64,000 bases of DNA from Luscinia megarhynchos (lineage: Eukaryota > Chordata > Aves > Passeriformes > Turdidae), in assembly GCA_034336665.1 (NCBI GenBank), contig CM067572.1:5324286-5388285 (forward strand), given 5' to 3'. The notes beneath the pieces were generated by a model. It saw nothing but the letters and a program-made list of their open reading frames with translations. It was not told the origin of the DNA and did no database searches. Both the position numbers and the translations under genes were made by a program. This document shows, in pieces, positions 1 to 13,190 of the stretch (positions are counted from its first letter, which is position 1; the number at the start of each line of letters is the position of its first letter).

Positions 1-2840
1 GTGCAGGTGAAAGCTCACATCAGGCATTGTCAGTGTGCTGATCCCAGCAGGGCTCACCTGGGGACACACAGATGTGTGTCAGGTGAACTCAGGGGCTGCC
101 AAACAGGGCTCAGAGGAAAAGCAAAGTCAGACTCGTTTTGGTTTCCTTTACAAAATGTTTAAAAATAAACTGAATGTGGCCCTTCTGGTAGGAACAGCAA
201 TCACTGTTTAAATACAGGTAAGAAATAGTTGCGTTGTAGAATGTGTTCTTTTGTAGCATTATTTTTTATTGTTCTCTGGACAACAGACATCTCCCTCAAA
301 GTTGCATCTAAGCCCATGTGGCAATCCTTGCTCATTTGTCTTTTATATTCCTACATCCCAATGAAAAGAGGCTTAAGACATAAATCAGTGTTCTGTCTCC
401 TGACTTGCCTTCAGATTTGTGCATTTTTAAGCCATTTAGTCCTTTTTAATGACATGGATTCGTGTGGTGAGGCTCTCTGTAGGTACAATGTTTTTGTGTT
501 TGGCATTAGCCATGAAGAACGTGCTATTTGCAGAGGAAAAGGAGCCCAACAGCAGGTGGAGCAATGAACTATTTACTGGATTGTGATATCACATGTGCTT
601 CTTTATTTTGTACTTCTTCTCCTTTTCCTCACGTTGTTCAGATCAATTGTCTAACATCTGCCTGTCAAAAAAAAAAAAAAAAAAAGTTGCCCTTCTGTTT
701 GGAAGATTAATTGGGTTATTTCAGTCACAGGAAAGTTGCCAGCTCGTGTAAAAATGGGAGGAGAGGGGACACAAATTCTAACAGCTATTGATTAATAACA
801 GATGTATATTCAACGGGATGGAAGATAAACTGCTCTTTCCAGGGATTTGATGGATAGGTGTTTGCTCCTCAGTTTCCTGGGGAACACTTGCAGCCATTCT
901 GTTGGGCTGCTGAAGGTGTTACCTAATGAATTTCCATTTATTGCATGATAGCAAGCATTGATCAGGTCTCTGCTTCCAGTCAAGCCCCTGCTCCTGCTGC
1001 TGCCTCTGCCAGCCTTCCTCCAGTAGCAAATAACAGCTTCCAAATACTGTTTTTCCCTGTTTCTTTTCTTATTCCTTTTTAGCTATTAAGGACTGACTTG
1101 AAATGTACATTCCTAGAAAAGATCAAATCCTAGAAAAATCAGCCCAAAAGAACATGCTGTCTTTATCAATTACTTTGTTTAATGTGTAAAGTGTCCAGCA
1201 GAGTGTATAATCCAGTGTTTTGGTCAATTAGTAAATCAATATAATCCAAAGCAGATTTATAAACTGCACACAGACAACCTGGGGAACGGGGTCTTTACAG
1301 CTGATAGCATCAGCCAGCATGTCTGAAGTTAAAATGACAAAAGGGCTGGGGAGAGAGGCACTAAATGCTGGATTGCTTTGTAATGCCACTGTGAATAAAA
1401 GGCTGCTTTTATACACAACGTGAGGAAAAAGCATCCTGGCCTGCTGTAGGGCTTTTGTGCCTGTGTGTGGATAGATGGATCCCTCTGCTAGGCAGAGCAC
1501 AGGGACAATGCAGAGAAGCAAAAGAGGTTGACAGAGGAAGTAGCAGGGAACTTCATGAAACAGCAATTCCTAATCCACTTGCAGAGCTATCCTGAAGTGT
1601 TGCAAATGCTCTCTGCACATCATGCACCATAGAAGTGGTTCAGGTTTTTGTTCTCCTCTGTCATTTGCATTGTGCTTTTTGTCTTGTAAAATTAATGGTT
1701 GACATTGGTTTTGCGGGGATTTGAGCTGTGTTCGTCTTTGGATGAAATCTGGATTTATTTTTAAAGATTCCCTGTCACATTTTATCCCTGCAAGTGTCCT
1801 GGTATTTCTCTTGAATTTCACACTGGGAATCATATACAACTGCATTTCAGTCCTGCTGCAGACTTACTTGAAGGCCACAGCACTTGAAATTTACTGAGCT
1901 ATCAGGAACTGTATAGTACTGTTCAGGTGGAGCTTAATTTTTTGATGGATTGACAGGCCTTTTTTTGGTTGTTATCAACAGCAGTTGAAATAAAATGAGT
2001 CTCCCTCTGCCTAGAGAAAGTACTGTGCTTTTTTGGTTTGGTGAGCATCACCAGCAAGACCTAGTGGTCTACCCTTTCAATCTGAAAAAACATTTAAAGG
2101 ACAAGTTTTATCCAGATAGCAAACAGCCGTTTGAAATCCACCTCTTTACCCTTTGGTGTGGGTGGTGTGTGACATTTTTGCTTCATCCCTTTGGAGTTTT
2201 TTGCTTTTACACACATGAAACTGTGCTGCTGGGTCACTGCACTCCAGAAGACAGGCATTAAAAAAAGCACCTGCTCAACCTCTAATTGAATTTTTCAACC
2301 AAAATCCCACCAGCATCACTTCTGGCAATTGTCTTTCACCAGATATTGCTACGGCAGGTGACTGAATTGCTGTGCTCCCTAACTGAAGGGTGTCTGGATA
2401 AAGAGAAAATACCACAGGACAGTGTGAAAGTGAATCTGTTGTATGATAAATTATACTTTTTGTCCTTCATCACAAAAGACAAATTAAATTTTATAAGCAT
2501 TGGTATTAGTTTCTAAATTTTAGCAACTCTACAGCTGAAGGAAATGCCTGCAAGTAGAGAGAAGTTAATTTAATGAAATATTTGAACACATTCCATATCC
2601 TCCCCATGATACCCCTTAGATGTGTGTACTGGGCACTTGTTGCTGGGAATGGACTTCCCTTCTTCTCCCAGAGAGAAGTTGACTGGAGTACCCATAACCA
2701 TAAAATTCTGAGAATTTCCTCTTTGTGAAAGTCAAGAACTTCTCCATATATGTGAAAAATATACATGGAATTACATATGATCAGTTGTTTTAATTTACAA
2801 CACATCACAACCTGCATTTTTTTTAAATTTTTGCACAAAA
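1..2840. other. Intron, no recognisable feature apart from the poly-A at 667-685
   Basis: Open frames on both strands are at most 112 codons and carry no domain or signal-like pattern that fits a gene. Confidence 0.6.
667..685 (+). repeat. Poly-A tract (19 A)
   Basis: Uninterrupted A run. It is not attached to a recognisable retrotransposon. Confidence 0.95.
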
Positions 2841-2955
2841 TCATTTAGGCTGAAAAGGGCCTCTAAAACCATCAAGTCCAGCCATTAACCCAGCACAGCC
2901 AAATCCACATTAAACCATGTCCCTTAGTGTCACAATGCTGCCACATACTGCAGGA
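2841..2955 (-). repeat. CR1 LINE fragment, 3' end, minus strand
   Basis: On the + strand the order 'ggctgaaaagggcctctaaa', 'accatcaagtccagccatta', 'acccagcac', 'aaaccatgtcccttagtg' is the reverse complement of the 3' end of avian CR1. The element is severely 5'-truncated, as is usual for CR1, and diverged. Boundaries are approximate. Confidence 0.85.
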
Positions 2956-4107
2956 TAGAATCTCCTTTTTACCCAGAAACTGAGGAAATAATGGTTGTCA
3001 GAGTTGAGTCACAGAGGTAAATACTAATGAAAGATCTCCTCTAAGCCACTGTAAAGCCTCCTTGGAAATTCAGTCATATTTCCCTCATTAGCTGGAAGCT
3101 CTTTTGTCATTTGTGCAGAAACTTGCACTTCTGGAGGAATGTAACTTTTTCAGTGACAGTTAAAAGGGATCTCTGTGTCATGTGGTCTTCTGTAACTCAT
3201 TTCTTAAGGATATATCTCTCTCAGTCAGTTCCCAAATTTTAAACTATATTTAAGATACGTTAGTTGCAAGCATCATCATCATCATGTTTCAGTAAACACT
3301 ACGGATGTTTTAAAACTTCTGGGAAATTTCCAGGTATATAGAGAGAAGTAGCATTTTTAATGTACCGAGAAAATCACGGTTTTAATCACCTTGTGTTTTG
3401 GGGCTTAGCTGTTTTTGGGTGCCTCCTGAGAGCTTTGCTGTAAGAGCATCCTCCTGCCTGGCTCTCCAGCCTCTGCTGGATCTGCTGGCAGTCCTTGAGC
3501 TTCTCTGCACTGTTATTTCCCTCCTCAGCACAACCATACCTGCACTTTGAAGTTCCACTGTGTTAACTCAAGACATTGTCTTCTGATCTCTTACAAAGAA
3601 ATAATAATGGAAATACAAAGGTTTTCCTGATTCCAGCTCCTCGGGCTAAACCACCTGCTCGCTGCAATTACCCCAGGCTTTCCATCACTGGGATTTTCCC
3701 ATACCACTGCACTTCAAAGGAAAAACATTAAATGTTGCTCTGTTTTAATGATTAATTGTAGCATTGTATAATGCAGTTGCTGGCTTTTCTTGCCTTGCTC
3801 AGAGCTTCGTGTAATTTTGCCTGCTAATTCATTTAGAAGTTTTTATTTGATTCGAGTTTTTCAGAAAATGCCAAGGAAAGGCCAAGTTAAGTTTTCATCC
3901 AGTTTGAACAAAAATCTGTCCTGAATTTGAGTGTCTTCTAAAGGGATTAATGTTTTTTTGGTTTTTTTTATTATTATCCTGTTAGATATCTTGGCTTGTA
4001 ACAATCTATAGCATTTCTTCTGCTTTTTGGAGAGTGTAAGCAGAATTAAGTTGCTCACAATTAGTCCTTCAGGGTACTTAGCCACAATGCACTTTGTGTG
4101 GGCTGAT

Positions 4108-4173
4108 TGTGGGAGTGTTGGACTAGACCTGTAAGGTTTCCTTCCAACCCAAACTGTTCTATAATTCTGTTCT
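4108..4173 (+). repeat. CR1 LINE 3' tip, plus strand
   Basis: 'gtgttggactagacctgtaa' followed by 'ggtttccttccaacccaaac' and 'tgttctataattctgttctg' is the sense 3' end of CR1, including degenerate copies of the ATTCTRTG-type 8-bp tail. Only about 65 bp can be recognised. Confidence 0.8.
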
Positions 4174-6649
4174 GTCTGTATCCTTCACCCTTTGTTTTAT
4201 TCACACATGATAAGGGAAAACCTCTAAGCTTAGAAAAGTCAGGGTTGTGGGTTTTTTCACTCTGCAACATATGAAATAACAATGAAGATAGGAGTAGAAC
4301 TGTATTATTTGATTGGTACAAGTAAACACAGAATATAAAAAAAGGAAGAGAGACAATATATAGAGAGAAAGCAGCAGAAAAATTACAGGTTCAAAAAAAA
4401 AACCCCAAACCTGTTAGCAAGTAAAACTCCAAAAACTTTGTGATGTTTTTACATCCCAAAATCTCGTTCTAAGAGGATTAAGTAGAGATAAGATCAGCCA
4501 TAGAAGAACAGTGTGCAGACCTGAATCCAGCTGACTGCATTTGTGCCTTTCATTCACTCATCACTGAGAAATGGGTCCAGCTTTCACTTAGTCATAGCTA
4601 ATTCAGAATTTAGAGATAATTCTTCCACCATTCAGGAGAAGGGACTTACTGGTGAAATGCAAGAGGAAATCCAGATTTAGATTACAATCTGCATTGCCAC
4701 CAAATGTCATAAATATATGGAAAAATCTGCAGTGGAACTTTTCCTCAAAAATAACATGAACCTGAGTACTGAATAAAAAGAACTGACGAGTTCTTGGGTT
4801 TGTTTTTCTTATAGTACTCATATTTTCATTTTAATTCTTCTCTCGAAACAACCTGCAACTCAATTTTTTAATTCTTATGATGAAAGCTTTTTTTTTCTTG
4901 AATAGATAATTTTGATGTGCAACGTTCTTTAAGCAATTTGTAACAATCCTAGTGATATACTAGAAAGCTTGATTTTTTAAAAGAAGTGATTCAGGAATGC
5001 TTTTGTAGCTCTAAAGTAGCATGACTTAATTTTTAAAAATCAGTTAAAAAATCCTCTGAGACACAAAGGTAGAACTTTGTTGTGACATTGGCATAGACAT
5101 GTTTTTCATTTGCCTCTAGATTTTGGTATTAATTTTGATGGCAGGAAACTAGACCCAAATACTTCTGCTAATACACTGAATCTGTGCAGAGCCTAAGGCT
5201 GGCTGTTAGAATTTTCCAGCATTGTCCCATTCAGTTCTGCCACTGTCCATTACAGCAGCACTTTGCAGCACACTCTAAGGAAACATTTTCCTGATGTGAA
5301 GTGTAGCACTTTGGGATGCTTTGTGTAGCTTTGTGCTTCCCAGGATTTATATCCTCCTTCAGTCTCCTCTCCTTAGCCATTATGAGAGAGGTTATCCATG
5401 CAGATGATGTTAAGGCTTATGTGCACGTAGTTTTCTGTAGCACTCACAACTTGTAGAGAACAGCTTACTTCTGGAAGGTTGAGTTTGTTGTCTTTAGGAT
5501 AATTTTGTGTATGTGCATGTTTAAATAGTCTCCTCCTGGGTTGGGCCATGCTGGCCCTACCTGGTGCTTCCAAACCTGCATAATTTCTCCCAGAAATAAT
5601 TCCTGGTATTACAGCATAGCACTGTTATTTTGGGTTTATCCAGGGATGTAGAGGAGCACTCTGCACCTCAAACCCACCAGGAATTACATCAGATTTGCAA
5701 TTTCTTTCCAAGATGATGATATGTGGTAGCCTTAAAATATTGCAGGAGTGACACAGTGAACCTGAGCTATCTGAGCCTGCGCACCTCCTCACTGCTGGGA
5801 GATTTGTAGGAGATTTTGGGTGTGTGACTTGATGAGCTTTCACTTTCCCCTCTTGTTTTTGTCAGTGTGGAGCCTTTCTTATTTGAGTAATTTCATTACT
5901 CTCTTTGTGACAAATTAAATTAAGAATTTTTGCTATGCCAGGCTTCTAATGGTGCCTAAAAATAATTCCAAGACCAACAGCATAATGTCTTTCAGTAATT
6001 GTTAAATATGAGTGAACTGACAAGGCTAAAATAAGAATCAGGCCAATTAAACCTCTCTTTGAAGATAGTGGTGCCTGTAATTAGAGATGCTCAGGAAATG
6101 TTTCTCCCTCATCCCCACCAGTCCCCACCCTTTTTCTCCCACAGGATGATGGAAGTGAAGGGAGAGAGCACCCACCCACCCTCGAGCATTATAGTGCTCG
6201 CATGGGAATCTTCAGCAGCTTCTCCAGAATGTGAAAGCTCTTAGCAAGGTTTTTAGAATTCATTTCTGAGAAATGTCTTGCCTTTTTTTAAGAACCAGTG
6301 CTTTCTAGGAAAAAAAAAAATCTGGGAGAAAAAAAAATCTCAATAATGCACTGTTTGTGGTGGTGGAGAGGGGATGTTGTTTAAGTGTCCTATTGAGAAT
6401 TGAAGACCTGTGATTTGGAAGTGTGGCAATAACAAAGCTGCAGGACTTCTGCTTTATTGTCTCAGCAGTCTGTGGGAGCCTTATTTTAAAAATAAGAGTG
6501 ACCTACCTCTTTCAACAATGTTTATTTCTCATTAACTGGCAAGAAATTATATTACTGACTTCACTGTGGGTGGACCATAAGGTGGAAACTGCATCTTCAC
6601 CTGCAGCTCAAGGTGGAACACACAATCTGACTTCAAGTCAGGAGGCTAC

Positions 6650-6693
6650 TTAAAATAGAGAAAATAAAATAAATAAAGTAAATAAAATAAATA
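6650..6693 (+). repeat. (AAAT/AAATA)n simple repeat
   Basis: A-rich microsatellite of imperfect aaaataaaataaataaa units. Confidence 0.9.
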
Positions 6694-8756
6694 GAAATTC
6701 TGAGAAAACTGTGTGTGGCAAGAGGGAGATAGCTGCAAGGAACTTTTATTCTGTGTGATCCTCAGTTCATGAACTTTTTCTTATATGTAAAACTCTATTT
6801 CGTGCCGTAAGGTGATTGTTAAAAATGAGTTGTTATCTTTTAAAATATATCTACATTACTCTGTAATCTGGTTTCTCACAACAGCAGGCTCTCGTTTTAG
6901 TGAGACTTCCAATGAATGCAGATTTATGAAATGCAGATTTCGACCCCCAAGGAGATATTTCTTACTCTTCACTAGGTCTTTCCATCCTTCACTGTTTGCA
7001 TCCTTTATCTAACCAATTTCTGTCTTAAGGACTGTAATTTTCTCTCTGCATGGAGAATTGCAAAACTTGTCCATTTCAAAGATGTTTGGCTTTTGTCTGT
7101 TTTGATGTTGCTTCCTTTCATTCTGACTTTGGGATACCTAAGGTGAGTGTTTTAAAACTCTGTATTATGATGCTGAAGGTAGGAGATAATATAAAACTTT
7201 GTCTTCAAAAATAAATTCCTATTTGTGAAGTGTTGAAGCTTGCACTGAGCATTTGTCAGTTCTCTTTGTTCAGCAGTGGCCACAGTTGTACAATGTAAAT
7301 GTAGCAGGATTTTTTTTTTAAGAAACTTTGCACTGACTTTTCTCAGTGTGAACAGATTCCAAAGTCTTCAAGGTTTTGTTGGTCCTACACTTTGTATGTC
7401 ACAGCAGTTTCTAGTGTCTTGAATGTGGCTTAATTGGCTCCCAGATGTGAGAACAAAATGGACCCTTTTTTCATTTATCTGTAGAGAACATGAACATGTG
7501 CAATTACATCGCTGGAGTGTATTGATTTGGAACCCTATAGACTGATGACTTTATTTTTTTTTATCAGGGTTTCCTTTCTACAATCAGTGAGAATTTTGTA
7601 TGGAATGTATTGGGAATCCAGTGGGGATGTATATTTCCTATTCACTCCGAGGTCCAAAACCCAGTGTGACATTGTCTTTGCAGAAATTGTATTTTCACTG
7701 AATTCTCTGCATTACAGGCTGAGGAGCTGGATCACAACCTGTGCTCACGGCAGCAATGCCTGCATGTTACATTGTCATCTATTGATAATATTTTTTTACT
7801 ATGGCACCTAAATAAAGCCAACGCCTTACAGGAGGTTGCAAATTAAAAAAGAAGGCAGTTTTGGTATGACTAAATTAGTAACTCTAAAGTTTCTTGATCT
7901 AAATGGGTTCCTCAGCATTTGTATGCTTTTTTCTTTAAAACTCCTGTTCCATATCCCCTCAATTTAATTGCTAATGTGAAATTTAGCTCTGGGGACAATT
8001 TTTAACAGCCATCATGAGCAAGAATGTCATTCCAGAAGTGCTACCTGATATTGCTGTCTTTTCACAGTGGCATTAGTAAAATAGTGTTAATGGGGCAAAT
8101 ATATCTGCAACTGAACATCCCCTTTACCTAATCAGCTACTGCTAAAATTCTCCTTACATGTTCACTCTTCTTGCCTTCATGAAAATTCATGGGGACAGAG
8201 GAGAGGTGAGTGATACAAAATAATAGGTGCCATGGGGCACAAGTGTGTTTTATGAACTTGTGTCACACGAAGCCTTGGGAAATCCTATACACATGAACAC
8301 CTTTACAAATTGTGTTTATCTTTTACAGAAGCAAACTACAATTTTCTAGGTTTCAGGGTATCTACAAGTGGGTCTGTCTGTTCTTGCTGATTCAGTCTGA
8401 GCTAAGAAATACATCAGTAACCCTCTAGGCTTTGCAGGGTTACTTTGGATGGATAGAGTTGTATGAAATTTCTTGTTGAGACATGAAAGCAGATGAAGTT
8501 CAGATGGTTTTACTCTTTAGAGCAATGTGAATTTCTTACCTAGTTCAGGAAAAGTAAGTGAAAGGACTAGTCAGTGTCACAGAAGTGATTAAATTGTTCT
8601 TCCAGGTTCTGCTGATACAGTAAGGGAAGGACACCATTGTTTCAGGAAGAAAGTAAAGCCCAATTACCTGAGTAAAACTGGCAATTTACTTTTTACCTCT
8701 TTCCCCAGAGGAAAAGTGTTAAAATCATATTCTGTAGAATGGATCCAGCAAGAAAG

Positions 8757-8790
8757 GAAAAAAAAAAAAAAAAGAAAAAGAAAAAAAAGA
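8757..8790 (+). repeat. A-rich low-complexity tract
   Basis: A run interrupted by single G residues. Confidence 0.9.
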
Positions 8791-10982
8791 TGGATTAAAA
8801 TATTTAAATTGGTTATATGAGACTTAATTACAGCATTATGTTAGATGCTTTCCAGCATTAGGAAGAACATTCCTCTATGCCCCCTCTCACCTGTGCAGCT
8901 CAGAAACCTGCAGAGAACAATATCCCATCACTTCCAATTGCAGTTGTATCTTCTAGTTATGGATATAGTGCAATTCCTTCACCTAAACGGAGGTTTTTTT
9001 CACTTTTTATCTTCACATTTCATCTCACAGAGGGGTGATCACAGTACAGTAGTGTCGAGGGTGCATTTGGTGAGGTTTTCAGGTATCACAAGTATTTTTG
9101 AGATTTTTCAGGTTAGTTACAAGCTCTGGCATTTCGAGCAAGGAAACAGAAGGAAAACCACGCAGCGATGAGTAATTTGCCATTTCCCAATAACCTTCCA
9201 AGCAGAACTGAGTGGGTTTTGCATGGCTTTCACAATTGCTTTGAAGAGCATTCAAATGTACCTCTCATGTTGAAACAGTCTTGTATTTAGGTTTCCCACA
9301 CATCAGCCAGTAGGGTGTCCTAAGCAGTCCTCTGCAGGGCATTCCCAGACTCATATGTGAGAATTTCGTGGTTGAACCACTCCTGTTCCTTCCATGCAGC
9401 TGCCAAACCAGTTGTTTTAGCTATTGGCTTTCCCTTTTCATCTTTGCTGCCTTGGTTACTCACGTGTGCTAAAGAATGAATGTTATTAACTCGGATGATG
9501 ACAGAAGCAATGAACAAAAACTTGTTTAAACTGGGCATGTAATTTGAAAATTTTAAGAGGACTCTTCAAGTGGGAGCAAGTTCTTCACTAACAGTGTTGT
9601 AGGTTCTGTTAGCTTTTCAATCCTTATTTGAAAGTAGCACTTCTATATTTTCTTCTCAATTCTGTCAGAGAAAGGCTCTTCTGAATTGATATAAATTTAT
9701 TGCAATAAATAAATAGGGAAACAGGATGGAGTATGAAATATGTGAAATATGTTTTTGGACAATGCTATGGAGGGATGCAGTCAATGTCTGGTTCAGGAGG
9801 ATCTGCTGAATAAATACTACAAGTTTTCCCATGTGCCATAGCCCACAAAAAATTCCCAGTGGAAATGTGAGACCTGTAGCAGAAGACCAGCTGTCACAAT
9901 GGTATTGCACATTATGATGCCACAGGACAAGGGCAGGAGAAATAAAAAACAGGGACATGATGGTTCTTTGCACATAGAAGCACATTGTTAAATAATATTA
10001 CAGTTGTTCTATGAATGGATTGTGATAAGGAAGGACAAAGTAGAAACATCAGTTGTCTTTGCTACTCAAGACACACATTTCATCCCCATGGCATTGACCA
10101 TATCTATATAGTTTGAAGTCTAATTCTTAATGAAAAATCCCTTAGGCTCCCTGCAGCTGTGGGAAAGTTTCTCATTATGTTCTGCAGGGCTTAATTTTCC
10201 ATGCAGGGCTGTTCATGTTTTTAGTTTACAGGGAAAAATATAAAAGCCTTACTGATGAGAGACGTTGGAGAAAAAAGACTGCTGGTGAAAATACACTGAG
10301 CAAGAGCTATCAATCCTTGTTTAGGAGAGAAGACATGGAAATTTTAGCATGTCTCAGATGGCAAAGGAAGCTGCCATTCATTTGAATGAAGAGCTTTCTT
10401 TCCCTCTGTCCTCACACTGTACCTTGGTGCTTGGGGGTTTTACTGCCTTCCCCTTTGGAAATCAGTGTAGTAGAAATGGTCCTTACTGGATGCTTTGTCT
10501 TTAAGGGGTGGGAGAAGCTTTTTTTTAGTTTGAGGGTGGTAAAGGATGAGATTACTATTATTTTCTTATTTTCAGCATCTTTTCTCTAATCATGTTTGTG
10601 AGTTGACTTTGGCTCAGCTGTCTTCAGTGATGGTTGGGAAGAAGTGCCAGTGCAGGAACCCAAATCTGAGGGTCACAGAACTGAAAATACTTGATACTTC
10701 CTTTTGGGTTTGATAGGACTCTCCTTACAGTCTCTTTTAATTAACTTAGGTTGCATGATGAGATTGCTTTAACATTCTTTAAAAACCACCATAAAATAAC
10801 AGACTTTGGAGTAGCAATCACAGAAGTAAGGGAGGAATGCAGTAATAACAGTAATTCCTACCATATTTTTTTAAAAAAATTGTTAATTAATTTGAAGTGT
10901 CAGACACTATTTTGCAAAGCTTAGGTATTAAGTGGAGAACTTGTCCTTTGAAAATTAGTATTGGTGAATAGTAAGAGTCGTA

Positions 10983-11027
10983 ATAAAAAATTAAAAAATT
11001 AAAAAAAAAAAAAAAAGGAAAAAAATA
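10983..11027 (+). repeat. A-rich / (TTAAAAAA)n low-complexity tract
   Basis: Short attaaaaa units passing into 16 consecutive A residues. Confidence 0.88.
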
Positions 11028-11700
11028 TAGTACAACCTCTGGATACAGAGATAAAAAGAATAAGACCAAGACAGTCAGCTCTTGAAGATCTGTTTCTGCT
11101 CTGTTATACTAAGCATGAGACAGCTTTAGTGCAATTTAAAAATAATTAATCTTAAATAAATACATAATGGTAGCATAATAAATGCAAATCTACGTAAATA
11201 GGAAGTCATGGTGAATTAGAATGTAGTACTACTGAATGGACTGCTCAAGATTTCATTAGCTAGAAAGACTAAAGAATCTGTTTACTAAGAAAAAATATCC
11301 TTTATCCTATACCAGTTGTTTTAGGTTGCTAATTTGAGAAGCTGATCATTTTGCACCATTAATCATAATAATTAGAGACAGATTTAGTGAGCTTTAGTGC
11401 AGTTCTCAACTAGATTAATAGTTGTGTAATCCAGTGTTTATTAATATAGATGAAGTAAATTAGAAGCATGGCATTATAAAGAGGAGGAAGAAACTTCAGG
11501 AACTTTTCCTGGATCATCCTGAAACTCCATTAATTTACAATGACAGGTTGTTCTTCAGTAGTTTGCTTTGTTTTGTTTCAGTCTCTTTTTCCTCCTGCAT
11601 TAATAATGCTGCCATTCACGCTGGAGAAGAATGTGTGTAATGATCTCTAAACCTTGTTTACAGCTACTGAATATCCACAGATTTTGGTATTCAGGTGGAG

Positions 11701-13190
11701 TAGGGAACTTAGCAGGCATGGGAAGCCGTGCGTTTGTATTTAATACATATTGTTATCTGTGAGATCATTTCTTCTTTCCCCTGGAGGCTCTGGGCCAGGA
11801 CTGCCAGCACAAGCAGGATTTGGGTGGCACAGTTGGTGTGTGAGCGCTGCCATGCCGGGGTTTCCAACCAGAAATCCCGTGGACAGCGATGTCTCCTTGC
11901 TGCTTCTCTCAGGTAGGGAGGAGGGAGTTCTTTCTGCTGCCTCTGACTGTGCTGCTTGTCTTCAGAGAGCACCTGGGAGTGATGGAGCGGAGTGTGGAGG
12001 AGAGAGGTTTTCCCAGCTCTGAATTTTTCATTCTTTTCCCGAGGCAGGCGCCTTCAGGAGTGTGTGTTTTCCCACTCTGGGGTTCACAGGGCAGATTAAG
12101 GCTGGTTTGTAACTCGGTGTTCCACTGGTGCTGACCCCTCCCTGGGGTTTTGCCATGGGTCAGGGGGTCTGTGAGTGCTCCTGTGCCTGGGAAATGCACA
12201 TTTCCAGGGGCTTTATTGAGCTTGTGTGCTGAAGCCATGTATGTAGTTAAGGGGAATGCCAACATCCTTTCTGAGCCCTGCATGTCGTTAAGGGGAGTAC
12301 CTCAGATTTATTTAGGATTGGCATCAGTTTCTCATTATAAACTTAATGTTGCAGCACTTCCAGAAATGAAAGGTTCTCCTCATGGCCTGCTTGAGCCTCG
12401 TTGATTCCATTCCATCTTCTCTGTTTTAAAATTACTTTTTAAAAATTAGGAAGAAAATAATGTGAGGGTTAAAAGACTGCTGGTAGCTGGAAACATCTGT
12501 AAATTAAAAATCTCTATGGGCATTTAGCAACTGGAGGAAATCTGCATGTGTGTTTGTGTTTTCTTATGCCTTCCACCAAAACCTACTAACTGACCCACAG
12601 GTTCCCAGGAGTTACCACGATTTTCTTCCAGAGAGATTTTTTTCCTTTTCAAAGTATGCCTTCTTTCCTCCTGAAATTGAAGGCTTGTTTTTAACAGGGC
12701 AGTTCTTGACCTTCTTTCACCCTTTTGTTTTGGATACACCAGCTTAATTTTGTATTGAAAATCACATTGCAAATCTAAACAGTCACGGAAAACTTCAGAG
12801 CTCCCCACGGGGAAAGCACCACTTGCTGTATTCCTGTGTTTTGAGCAGCAGCTCCAATGCAAAACGCCAGGCAGCACTTGTGAAGAAGGTAATTTCCTAT
12901 CCAATCCAGGCTCATGGTTACAAATCACCTGACAAAAAGATGATGAAGAAGTAGTTGTGGGACATGTGCTCGGCCGTCACTCCGGTTATTCCGCAGCTCC
13001 TTTCCAGCGAGCCAGTTGGGAAATAGGACCTGCTTTCCAGTGGAAGCTCCTTAGGGTAGGTGGTTCCAGTTTTGCCTCCCTTGATTCGAGTAAGACAAGC
13101 CTGTTTGCATGTGGGAAGGGAATTCTCTTGGAGCGTGCCTTCACATGCAATTTCTCATACTTTTTTGGATCGTCTTAAAAGAAATGTATA
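11701..13190. other. Locally GC- and CpG-richer patch within the intron
   Basis: CpG dinucleotides cluster near 11.72-12.06 kb (gccgtgcg, gagcgctgc, gccgggg, agcgatg, ggagcgg, cccgaggcaggcgcc) and again near 12.78-13.03 kb (gtcacgg, cccacgggg, aacgccagg, tcggccgtcactccggttat). The surrounding sequence is CpG-poor. Open frames of 124 and 134 codons on the minus strand and several on the plus strand overlap here, which GC-richness alone can produce. I see no protein family and no clear promoter, so this could be unique sequence, an old repeat, a noncoding exon or a regulatory block. Confidence 0.45.

Larger units (their letters stand above)
4174..11700. other. Intron, AT-rich unique sequence with simple repeats
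   Basis: Only simple A-rich tracts stand out (6.65, 8.76 and 10.98 kb). Open frames reach at most 108 codons and resemble nothing I know. A possible but very weak CR1-like stretch lies at about 5.23-5.36 kb. Confidence 0.55.

Noticed and set aside
3275..3286. Short ATC trinucleotide run
   Set aside because: Four units only; too short to be of interest.
5230..5360. Possible CR1 fragment ('aggaaacattttcctgatgt' and following)
   Set aside because: Only one short phrase matches; the rest does not follow CR1 order.
11909..12928. Open frames of 124 and 134 codons on the minus strand
   Set aside because: No recognisable product, and several other frames are open in the same patch. This suggests base composition, not coding.
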